From: Betaproteobacteria bacterium
GTDB taxonomy: Bacteria > Pseudomonadota > Gammaproteobacteria > Burkholderiales > Thiobacillaceae
Length of the DNA: 12,378 nt
Direction: 5' to 3'
NCBI GenBank assembly: GCA_020049245.1
Contig: JAIFLB010000156.1
Span: 1-12,378, forward strand
Shown here: piece after piece, positions 6,937-12,378 of the stretch
Layout of the letters: each line of letters begins with the position of its first letter
How positions within the stretch are numbered: position 1 is the first letter of the stretch
Position numbers and translations under genes: made by a program
The notes under the pieces: generated by a model
Told to the model about the DNA's origin: nothing
Database searches by the model: none
The model's input: the letters and a program-made list of their open reading frames with translations, nothing else

Positions 6937-7814
6937 AGCGTCTCGGGATTGGCTTGCTTTGGCTGCTTTGGCGTTTGTTGCCGGCGCGCGGGTTGGGCAT
7001 GCTGGGTGAATGGCTTGGCATGCTGTTGTATTTCCTGGCCGGGGGAAGACGCCGGATTGCCGCGACCAATCTGCGCCTGTGCTTTCCCGAATTGAGCGAG
7101 CTGGCGCGCGATCAAATCCTGCGCCGGCATTTTCGCGCGCTGGGCCGCGCCAGCTTGCAAGATTCGGTTTCCTGGTGGGGCAGCCGGGAAGAAGTCGAAC
7201 GTCTCACGCATTTCGAGGGCGAGGAACATGTGCGTGAGCATCTGGGCAAACCGCTGATCTGGCTGGCGCCGCATTTTGTCGGCCTCAATATCGGCGGCGT
7301 CCGCGTCACCGCGTCCTATGCGCCGATTGTGTCGATGTACGCCAGCATCAAGAACCCGATCATCGGTCGCCTGATGCTGCATGCGCGCACCCGCTTCCAC
7401 GCGGGGGAGGCGGGCTCCGAGATGTATTCCCGCCAGGACGGCATCAAGCCGGTGCTGCGCGCGATCAGGAAGGGACTGCCGTTCTATTACCTGCCGGACA
7501 TGGATTACGGCCCCCGCGACGCTGTTTTTGTGCCCTTCTTCGGCATTCCGACCGCCACCATCAGCGGCCTTTCCCGCCTCGCCCGTGCCAGCGGCGCTGT
7601 GGTCATCCCCTGTATCACCCGGCAGCAGGGTGGCGGTTACGTCACCCGTTTCTACCCGGCCTGGGAAAACTTTCCCACGGACGATCTGGAGGCCGATACG
7701 CGGCGCATGAACGCCTTCATCGAAGACCGCATTCGGGAAATCCCGGAACAGTATTTCTGGGTACACAAGCGATTCAAGACGCGACCGGAAGGCGAGGCGA
7801 GCTTTTATGGATGA
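6933..7814 (+). CDS. Lipid A biosynthesis acyltransferase (LpxL/HtrB family), second of two, with HX4N motif
   Basis: A 293-residue paralogue of the gene before it, with an N-terminal membrane anchor (about 4-36), KRFKTRPEGEASFY at the C-terminus and the family segment YLPDMDYGPRD (186-196) followed by VFVPFFG. In the catalytic motif the histidine is H114 in LAPHFVGLNIGG. The residue five places on is N119 (codon AAT) where the family has Asp or Glu (GAT would be one base away). In relatives that I recall this segment reads HFVGLD. The charge-relay acid therefore seems lost, so activity may be reduced or absent although the rest of the protein is intact. GGAG at 6921-6924 and the ATGA overlap point to translational coupling with the upstream gene. 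Confidence 0.88.
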   Translation: MKRLGIGLLWLLWRLLPARGLGMLGEWLGMLLYFLAGGRRRIAATNLRLCFPELSELARDQILRRHFRALGRASLQDSVSWWGSREEVERLTHFEGEEHVREHLGKPLIWLAPHFVGLNIGGVRVTASYAPIVSMYASIKNPIIGRLMLHARTRFHAGEAGSEMYSRQDGIKPVLRAIRKGLPFYYLPDMDYGPRDAVFVPFFGIPTATISGLSRLARASGAVVIPCITRQQGGGYVTRFYPAWENFPTDDLEADTRRMNAFIEDRIREIPEQYFWVHKRFKTRPEGEASFYG

Positions 7815-8319
7815 GATTCAGATCGGGCCTTTACACCTGGACGAGGCCGAGGCGGTGGTGGAACTTGCCGGCCGCGTCTGGCGCGCGCATTACCCCGGCA
7901 TCATCAGCGCCGAGCAGATTGAATACATGCTGGCGCAACGCTATCGGCCAATACTGGTGAAGCAGTTCATCGCGCGCGGCGATATCTGGCTGGCGGCGCG
8001 GGCTGTGGGGTTGGAAAAACAGGTTCTGGTCGGCTTCGCGCATGGCCATCCGCAAGCCGAGGGCGATTACAAGCTGGACAAGCTGTATGTCGATCTTGAC
8101 TGGCAACGCCACGGCATTGGCGGCGCGTTGATCAATGCCCTGGCCGAACGCGCCGCCGGCCACGGCTATTCGCGTCTGGTGTTGCGGGTGAATCGACAGA
8201 ACCAGAACGCGATCAACGCTTACCTGAAACATGGCTTCACGGTATCGACCATTTATCTGGAAGATATCGGCGGCGGCCATGTGATGGATGACTATGTAAT
8301 GACCAAGGAACTGACATGA
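7807..8319 (+). CDS. GNAT family N-acetyltransferase
   Basis: A 170-residue cytoplasmic acetyltransferase of the GNAT fold. Motif A, the acetyl-CoA pyrophosphate loop, is QRHGIGGAL (100-108), preceded by the beta-4 strand YKLDKLYVDLDW. LRVNRQNQNAINAYLKHGF fits the usual C-terminal motif B. The residues before motif A and the end DDYVMTKEL resemble small GNAT proteins that modify amino groups of amino acids, peptides or small molecules, but the substrate cannot be read from sequence. Its ATG overlaps the previous gene by eight bases and its stop overlaps the next ATG (ATGA), so it belongs to the acyltransferase operon. Nothing suggests a direct part in lipid A synthesis. Confidence 0.88.
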   Translation: MDEIQIGPLHLDEAEAVVELAGRVWRAHYPGIISAEQIEYMLAQRYRPILVKQFIARGDIWLAARAVGLEKQVLVGFAHGHPQAEGDYKLDKLYVDLDWQRHGIGGALINALAERAAGHGYSRLVLRVNRQNQNAINAYLKHGFTVSTIYLEDIGGGHVMDDYVMTKELT

Positions 8320-8732
8320 ACTTTCAAAATCCTTCCCCGGAAGAGATCAAGGCGCTGCTGCAGCGCGTCAAGACCATTGCCGTCGTCGGCCTGTCGCCAA
8401 AGCCGGATCGCCCCAGTTTTGGCGTCTCGCAAGCCATGCAGCGGTTTGGCTACCGCATTGTGCCGGTGCGACCGGCGCTTGATTCGGCATTGGGCGAAAA
8501 GGCCTATGCCAAGCTGGCCGACATTCCGTTCCCGGTCGATCTGGTCAATGTGTTCCGCGAGTCGGCGGCGATTCCCGGCGTGGTCGAGGAAGCGCTGGCG
8601 ATCAATGCGCCGGCAATCTGGATACAGGAAGGCATCGTGCACGACGCGGCCGCCGAGAAGGCGCGCGCTGCCGGCCTGAGCGTGGTGATGGATCGCTGCA
8701 TCTACAAGGATTACATGCGCTTCATGCCGTAA
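8316..8732 (+). CDS. CoA-binding domain protein (YccU-like)
   Basis: A 138-residue stand-alone CoA-binding Rossmann domain, as in E. coli YccU and the N-terminal part of succinyl-CoA ligase-type proteins. Marks are IAVVGLSPKPDRPSFGV (21-37), the VPVRP strand end, DLVNVFRES, WIQEGI and the C-terminal VVMDRCIYKDYMRF with the conserved MDRC. Its length is typical for the family. The cellular role of these proteins is unknown. AAGGA ahead of the ATG and the four-base overlap with the GNAT gene support coupled translation. The next gene starts 10 bases after its stop. Confidence 0.9.
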   Translation: MNFQNPSPEEIKALLQRVKTIAVVGLSPKPDRPSFGVSQAMQRFGYRIVPVRPALDSALGEKAYAKLADIPFPVDLVNVFRESAAIPGVVEEALAINAPAIWIQEGIVHDAAAEKARAAGLSVVMDRCIYKDYMRFMP

Positions 8733-8742
8733 CGAGGACGAG

Positions 8743-9222
8743 ATGGATCTGGAAACCTGGGAGTTGCTGTCCTACGTGGTCACCGTGGTCGGCCTGCCGT
8801 TCGCCATCGCCGTGTATTTCCTCGATCAGCGCAAGGAGCGCGAGAACGAGGAAGAAGCGATCTGGCAGCAACTCTCCGACGCCTACATCGACTTCCTGGA
8901 AGTGGTGCTGGCCAATTCCGATCTGCAACTGCGCAGCCGGGAATCGACGCCCAATTTGTCCGACGAACAGCGCGAGCGCATGTGGGTGGTGTTCGACATG
9001 CTGATTTCGTTGTTCGAACGTGCCTATCTGCTGGCCTACGAACCGGACATGAGCGAGAAGCAGGATCGGCGCTGGCATTCGTGGGAGGACTACATGCGCG
9101 AGTGGTGCCAGCGCGAGGATTTCAACGCCCGCCTGCCCGAACTGCTGCGCGGCGAAGATCCGGATTTCGCTCAATACATCATGCGACTGGCACAAGAGGA
9201 AGCCGATGCAAGCGTGGAATAA
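8743..9222 (+). CDS. Small membrane-anchored protein of unknown function
   Basis: A 159-residue protein whose family I cannot name. One N-terminal membrane segment (about 7-26, LLSYVVTVVGLPFAIAVYFL) is followed by a charged, mostly helical cytoplasmic part rich in Trp, Glu and Arg (QRKERENEEEAIWQQLSDAY, ISLFERAYLLAYEPDM, WEDYMREWCQRED), so it is probably a bitopic inner-membrane protein. GAGGACGAG is a good ribosome binding site 10 bases after the CoA-binding gene, placing it at the end of the operon. Its last codons also carry the ribosome binding site of a short truncated reading frame (9206). A decayed second copy of its 3' half lies at 10631-10781, just before a CDP-alcohol phosphatidyltransferase gene, hinting at an old link with phospholipid genes. 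Confidence 0.8.
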   Translation: MDLETWELLSYVVTVVGLPFAIAVYFLDQRKERENEEEAIWQQLSDAYIDFLEVVLANSDLQLRSRESTPNLSDEQRERMWVVFDMLISLFERAYLLAYEPDMSEKQDRRWHSWEDYMREWCQREDFNARLPELLRGEDPDFAQYIMRLAQEEADASVE

Positions 9223-9298
9223 ATCCTTCGACATCCGCCGCTGGCGCCGGCTCGAAAAGCAAAGTCCTTCCGGCCTGTTTCACGACGGCATGGCATGA
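9206..9298 (+). pseudogene. Truncated 30-codon gene start
   Basis: ATG at 9206 overlaps the end of the membrane-protein gene and is preceded by a strong ribosome binding site (GAGGAAG, 9196-9202). It reads MQAWNKSFDIRRWRRLEKQ, then reaches a stop at 9296-9298 inside a perfect hairpin. Good initiation signals with an abrupt end suggest the beginning of a real gene whose body was lost at the hairpin. It is too short to identify. It could also be a genuine small Arg/Trp-rich peptide, which I consider less likely. Confidence 0.45.
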
Positions 9299-9321
9299 GC
9301 CAAACGGCTCATGCCATGCCG
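9286..9321. repeat. Perfect 16-bp inverted repeat with AAAC loop
   Basis: CGGCATGGCATGAGCC (9286-9301), loop AAAC, then the exact complement (9306-9321). No T-run follows on either strand, so it is not a standard intrinsic terminator, though it could end the upstream operon with Rho help. It marks the point where the truncated reading frame stops and the PEP-CTERM segment begins. The remaining 120 bases to the PEP-CTERM start contain no clear promoter that I can defend. Confidence 0.85.
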
Positions 9322-9442
9322 ACAATTCTGTCACGCTCCGGTAACGGCCTCGCGTCAGACTTCTGCAACCAATTCGATGCAATTCAGGCTCGCTGATACG
9401 GGCATCATCCGCAGCAATTAAAAACCTATACGGGAGGCTTTC

Positions 9443-10219
9443 ATGCACCGCCACATCCTACTTGCCAGCAGCTTATTCCTTGCCTTGTGCAACCCCGCGC
9501 ACGCCCTGGATTTTCATCCACTGGCGTCACAGGATCTGTTAGGCGGAACCTACGAATTCGACAACATTTTCATCCCTGAAGGGGTCACGCTTACCTTTGT
9601 CGGGGAGCCGCATGAGGTCGTCCTGCGCGCCAGCCAGGACTTGACCCTGGCGGGCAACCTGATCGGGGCTGGCTGGACACTCCTATTGGAGGCGGGATCA
9701 AGCCTCCAAATAAGCGGTTCTATCGATCTTGGCGGTGACCCGCTCGCCGGGGGTGCGCTGACAATCATCAGCCGGGGAGATACGCCGGGTGATGGACAGG
9801 AGGAGGTCATTGTTAGGCCAAGGGGTTTGTCCGCATCGGTGCTTTGCGTCACGCGGCTCTGCACCAGTCCAGGTGAGCTGACCTTGGCGTCCGGGGCCGA
9901 CCTCGGCATCAACGAGACGCGAACGAATATAGCCATAGGTCCGGATAGTTTCGTGACGAGGGGTGGCCGTATTTCTATCGAGGCTCGCATCCCGCCCGAT
10001 CTGTCTATCGTCCAAATCCCAATTGTTGGACGGGCAGATCTGAGTTCCCTGGAAATCCATTCCTTCGCCAGCCTGTCGGACCTTCCCCCCGAATTGCGGG
10101 CTCAGTTATCCCCCGAATTCCTGGCCCAATTGTCCGCTGTGCCCGAACCCGAGACCTGGGCCATGCTGCTTGCCGGCCTCGGACTGTTGGGCTGGCGGGC
10201 AAGGCGCGGCAACCCATAG
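9443..10219 (+). CDS. PEP-CTERM sorting domain protein
   Basis: A 258-residue exported protein. The signal peptide is residues 1-21 (ILLASSLFLALCNPAHA, cleavage after AHA). The C-terminus is a classical PEP-CTERM signal: VPEP (233-236), a hydrophobic segment MLLAGLGLLGW and a basic tail RARR. Such proteins are cleaved at PEP by exosortase (EpsH/XrtA) and are linked to exopolysaccharide and biofilm formation, so an exosortase should be encoded elsewhere in the genome. The middle (about 40-125) has short alternating hydrophobic strands (VTLTFVG, LTLAGNLIGAG, SLQISGSIDLGG) like a beta-helix or adhesin. One cysteine pair (VLCVTRLC) is present. GGGAGG is an excellent ribosome binding site. Orientation matches its neighbours but it stands alone between degraded sequences, so it was probably inserted or retained during rearrangement. 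Confidence 0.92.
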   Translation: MHRHILLASSLFLALCNPAHALDFHPLASQDLLGGTYEFDNIFIPEGVTLTFVGEPHEVVLRASQDLTLAGNLIGAGWTLLLEAGSSLQISGSIDLGGDPLAGGALTIISRGDTPGDGQEEVIVRPRGLSASVLCVTRLCTSPGELTLASGADLGINETRTNIAIGPDSFVTRGGRISIEARIPPDLSIVQIPIVGRADLSSLEIHSFASLSDLPPELRAQLSPEFLAQLSAVPEPETWAMLLAGLGLLGWRARRGNP

Positions 10220-10466
10220 TCTGATCACCGCGTCGGGAGCACATATCCCAATCATTTCAGGCGGTTGGATAGCCCGGCATGGATGGCGAAGCGACTGATT
10301 GAAACCCTCGCCAACTTGGGCATTTTTCTTACCGCTCAGGACAGTTTCCGCATGCCGCTGATAATTCGTTCCAAGTCGCCAGGAACGGGGGCAGCAGCTG
10401 TGGCAGGCACATAAAATGGCGGCCTGATTCGGGGTGGGCCGACGTTATCTGCCCGATAATGCCGCC
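10220..10466 (+). other. Intergenic stretch without a recognisable gene
   Basis: This stretch of 247 bases follows the PEP-CTERM gene. It has no terminator-like hairpin with a T-run and no RNA gene that I can see. It holds a 43-codon open frame (10283-10414, starting MAKRLIETLANLGIFL) without a ribosome binding site or recognisable similarity. GATAAT at 10455-10460, just before the dapF remnant, may be a relic of the dapF promoter. It is probably decayed sequence. Confidence 0.5.
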
Positions 10467-10630
10467 ATGCAATACAAGTTCACCAGGATGCACAGTGCCG
10501 GCAACGACTTTGGCGTGCCCGACGGCGTCATCAGCCTGGCGGCCGCAGCCGCGATCCGGCCGGATAGCGATTTCCGATACGAATCTTCAACACCGATGGG
10601 GGCCAAGCGCGGTAATGCGGCATTGGTTTC
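10467..10630 (+). pseudogene. dapF: dapF (diaminopimelate epimerase) remnant, N-terminal part only
   Basis: The start MQYKFTRMHSAGNDFGVPDGV matches the DapF N-terminus (E. coli MQFSKMHGLGNDFMVVDAV). After a short Ala-rich stretch, AAAIR jumps to DSDFRY, so the segment that carries GVGFDQ in DapF (some 20 residues) is missing. A one-base loss after CGATAC then moves RIFNTDGG (10580-10603) out of frame. The catalytic-cysteine motif CGNGARC is reduced to RGNAALV in the original frame. The C-terminal two-thirds is absent. DapF makes meso-diaminopimelate for lysine and cell wall synthesis, so a working copy must lie outside the window. In many betaproteobacteria dapF follows the LpxL pair, which supports decay at its ancestral site. 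Confidence 0.82.
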
Positions 10631-10781
10631 AGCTGCTTTGCTCATTTCGTGCTTTGCTGTTCGAACGCGCCTACCTGCTCGCCAATGCGCCGAATATGAG
10701 CGTGAAGCATGGTGCCAGCGCGAGGCTTCTCGCGCCGGCCTGAATTTTCCGCTTATATTCAACGCCTGGCCGATGAGGAAG
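10631..10781 (+). pseudogene. Shrunken second copy of the membrane-protein gene at 8743-9222
   Basis: Continuing from the dapF remnant, this stretch repeats the 3' half of the upstream membrane-protein gene. LFERAYLLANAPNMSVK corresponds to LFERAYLLAYEPDMSEK. After a loss of about 40 bases the 16-base string TGGTGCCAGCGCGAGG (10710-10725) is identical to 9103-9118. After a second loss of about 30 bases EFSAYIQRLADEE (10742-10780) matches DFAQYIMRLAQEE. The pieces fall in different frames. Base differences between the copies are scattered, so this is an old divergent duplicate rather than a recent one. Its end, GAGGAAG, still serves as the ribosome binding site of the next gene. Confidence 0.8.
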
Positions 10782-10782
10782 T

Positions 10783-11391
10783 ATGCCCAGCATCTACGAC
10801 CTGAAACCCGCATTCCAGAATCTTTTGCGCCCGGCCGTGCGCGGCTTGGCGCAGGCCGGCATCACCGCCAATCAGGTGACCTTGGCGGCGATGGCGCTGT
10901 CGTTCGCCACCGGCGCGGTAATCGCGCTTCGACCTGAGGAAACCGGTTTGCTGATGTTGCTGCCCGGCGTGATGTTTTTGCGCATGGCGCTGAATGCCGT
11001 CGATGGCATGCTGGCGCGCGAGCACAACCAGAAATCGCGCCTCGGCGCGGTGCTCAACGAGCTGTGCGATGTGCTGTCGGATACCGCGTTGTATCTGCCA
11101 CTGGCGCTGGTTGCTGGATTTAATCCGTTCTTGATCGTGGTGATTGTGTTGCTGGCGACGGTGTCGGAAATGACCGGCGTGCTGATGCAGACGCTGGGCG
11201 CATCGCGCCGCTACGATGGACCGATGGGCAAGAGCGACCGCGCCTTCATCTTCGGCGCGCTGGGACTGGCGGTGGGCTTGGGCGTGCCGACCGGAATGTG
11301 GCTGACCGGCGTGCTGGCCGTGGTCGCGGTATTGCTGGTGTTCACTATCATCAACCGCGCTCGGCGCGGTTTGAGTGAGGGAAAAAACTAA
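10783..11391 (+). CDS. CDP-alcohol phosphatidyltransferase (YnbA-like)
   Basis: A 202-residue multi-pass inner-membrane enzyme of the CDP-alcohol phosphatidyltransferase family, which joins a CDP-linked lipid to an alcohol. The N-terminus IYDLKPAFQNLLRP and ITANQVTLAAMALS closely resemble E. coli YnbA (recalled, not searched). The signature reads DGMLAR, eight residues, G, then NELCDVLSD: the third Asp of the usual DGX2ARX8GX3DX3D is Asn. As I recall, YnbA has LNETGDVISD in this place, so the Asn looks like a subfamily trait rather than damage. GKSDRAFIFGALG is another YnbA-like segment. About five or six membrane helices are visible. The ribosome binding site (GAGGAAG, 10775-10781) is the tail of the decayed membrane-protein copy. 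It overlaps the CdsA-like gene by one base. The alcohol substrate is unknown. Confidence 0.9.
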   Translation: MPSIYDLKPAFQNLLRPAVRGLAQAGITANQVTLAAMALSFATGAVIALRPEETGLLMLLPGVMFLRMALNAVDGMLAREHNQKSRLGAVLNELCDVLSDTALYLPLALVAGFNPFLIVVIVLLATVSEMTGVLMQTLGASRRYDGPMGKSDRAFIFGALGLAVGLGVPTGMWLTGVLAVVAVLLVFTIINRARRGLSEGKN

Positions 11392-12258
11392 TGTTCAGCG
11401 CCCTGACCCCCAACGCTGCCCTGTTTCTGGCCGGCATTTTCGGCATTCTGCTGATCGCCAGCCTGATCGTGTTCGTGCTCAAACGCGCGCATCCCGACAA
11501 GGATTACGGCGAACTCACCTCACGGGTGAATTCCTGGTGGGTGATGGCCGGCGTGTTTGCCGCCGCGATGGCCTTGTCGCCGACGCTGTCGTTGTTCTTC
11601 CTCGCCTTCGTCAGTTTCCTGGCGCTGAAGGAATACCTGTCGCTGATCCCGACCCGCCGCGCCGACCGGCGCGTGCTGTTCTGGGCCTATCTGGCGATTC
11701 CGGCGCAGTTTTACTGGGTGGCGACCGGTTGGTACGGCATGTTCATCATCTTCATTCCGGTCTATCTGTTCCTGCTGCTGCCGATGCGCATGGTGCTGAT
11801 CGGCGAGACCGCCGGCTTTCTGCGCGCAGCCGGCAGCCTGCACTGGGGTCTGATGCTGACGGTGTTCAACCTGTCGCACATGGCGTTTCTGCTGGTGCTG
11901 CCGAAAGACATCAACCCGGCCGGCGGCGCAGCCGGGCTGGTGCTGTTCCTGATGTTCCTGACCCAGTTCAACGACGTGGCGCAATACGTCTGGGGCAAGA
12001 CCTTGGGCAAGCACAAGATCATCCCGAAAGTCAGCCCATCTGACGCCGCTGGTTGGTTGGGAGGCTCCGGTTGCCGGCTTGCTGATTGGTCTCGCCGGCT
12101 TTGTCGGCGATGTGAATATCTCGGCGCTGAAGCGTGATCTCGGCATCAAGGACAGCGGCAGCCTGATCCCCGGTCACGGCGGCATTCTGGATCGGGTCGA
12201 CAGCCTGACCTTCACGGCGCCGCTGTTCTTCCACTTTCTGTATTACCTGCATTACTGA
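11391..12258 (+). pseudogene. Phosphatidate cytidylyltransferase (CdsA/YnbB-like), broken by an apparent internal deletion and frameshift
   Basis: This multi-pass membrane enzyme would make CDP-diacylglycerol from phosphatidate and CTP for the CDP-alcohol phosphatidyltransferase encoded just before it. The first frame runs normally to GKTLGKHKIIPKVSP (ending about 12038) and then stops at 12135-12137 after unrelated residues. From about 12037 the family sequence resumes in another frame: HLTPLVGWEAPVAGLLIG, then FVGDVNISALKRDLGIKD and GSLIPGHGGILDRVDS, a full CDS signature. It ends LYYLHY at TGA 12256-12258. The segment normally between (beginning NKTWEG or similar, roughly 25 residues) is missing, and the lost length must be two more than a multiple of three. 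The missing part is conserved in CdsA proteins, so function is probably lost unless this is an assembly error. The start overlaps the previous stop and the next ATG overlaps its own stop (TGATG). Confidence 0.85.
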
Positions 12259-12378
12259 TGTCGCGCGCTTTACGTCTCGTCTTCTTTGCGCTGATTGCGA
12301 GACCGATCGCGCTGATCGTGCTCGGACTCAACGCGCGCTACCGCGAGCGCCTGCCCGTGAGCGGCCCGGCCATCGTTG
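12258..12378 (+). CDS. Lysophospholipid acyltransferase family protein (3' end outside window)
   Basis: Only the first 40 codons are in view: MSRALRLVFFALIARPIALI, a membrane-anchoring N-terminus, then LGLNARYRERLPVSGPAIV. The pattern RERLP..GPAIV just before the window end is where the NHX4D acyltransferase motif should follow. From memory it resembles the 1-acyl-glycerol-3-phosphate acyltransferase-like proteins that follow YnbA/YnbB-like genes in some betaproteobacteria. The ATG overlaps the stop of the CdsA-like gene, so all three genes form one coupled operon for phospholipid headgroup and acyl chemistry. Confidence 0.7.
   Translation, partial: MSRALRLVFFALIARPIALIVLGLNARYRERLPVSGPAIV

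Noticed and set aside
10283..10414. 43-codon gene MAKRLIETLANLGIFL...
   Set aside because: It has no ribosome binding site, no similarity that I recognise and lies between decayed sequences. It is mentioned only within the intergenic entry.
10434..10937. 167-codon open frame covering the dapF start
   Set aside because: It is a chance joining of dapF remnant, duplicate-gene remnant and out-of-frame sequence that overlaps the real CDP-alcohol phosphatidyltransferase start.
11375..12043. 222-codon open frame overlapping the CdsA-like gene
   Set aside because: It is an alternative frame of the CdsA-like gene, rich in Arg, Ala and Gly, without membrane segments.

Overview
The window looks like a chromosomal segment of an environmental betaproteobacterium, of a Nitrosomonadales or Rhodocyclales type. 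This is inferred from high G+C throughout, from metK sitting divergently next to a tandem pair of LpxL-type acyltransferases, from a decayed dapF nearby, and from a PEP-CTERM exopolysaccharide-associated protein. No RNA gene, CRISPR array or transposase gene was found.

Left part (1-4130, + strand). A RecB/AddB-like Fe-S nuclease gene enters from outside the window and is split by an 85-bp palindromic element (461-545) that shifts its reading frame. Next come metY (O-acetylhomoserine sulfhydrylase) with a clear intrinsic terminator, a second palindromic element (2819-2885), and an exported protein with two thioredoxin folds. Three elements sharing a GTAGG-type edge lie within 2.5 kb.

Middle (4131-5926, - strand). 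metK (S-adenosylmethionine synthase) is followed closely by a Uma2-family nuclease gene. The metK Shine-Dalgarno sequence lies inside a strong three-tier hairpin in its leader, a candidate RNA switch. metY and metK together place the methionine-to-SAM pathway here.

Right part (6088-9222, + strand). A tightly packed, translationally coupled operon encodes two lipid A acyltransferase-like proteins, a GNAT acetyltransferase, a CoA-binding protein and a small membrane-anchored protein of unknown function. The second acyltransferase has Asn where the family has an acidic catalytic residue (HX4D/E).

Scar region (9206-10781). The operon ends in a truncated 30-codon reading frame running into a perfect 16-bp hairpin. 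A PEP-CTERM protein gene follows, then a graveyard: the first part of dapF with internal deletions and frame damage, joined directly to a shrunken second copy of the small membrane protein gene.

Right end (10783-12378, + strand). A YnbA-like CDP-alcohol phosphatidyltransferase, a YnbB/CdsA-like cytidylyltransferase broken by an apparent deletion plus frameshift, and the start of a lysophospholipid acyltransferase form a phospholipid-type operon. The window is notable for its density of broken genes (nuclease, dapF, duplicate membrane gene, cdsA-like) beside intact housekeeping genes.
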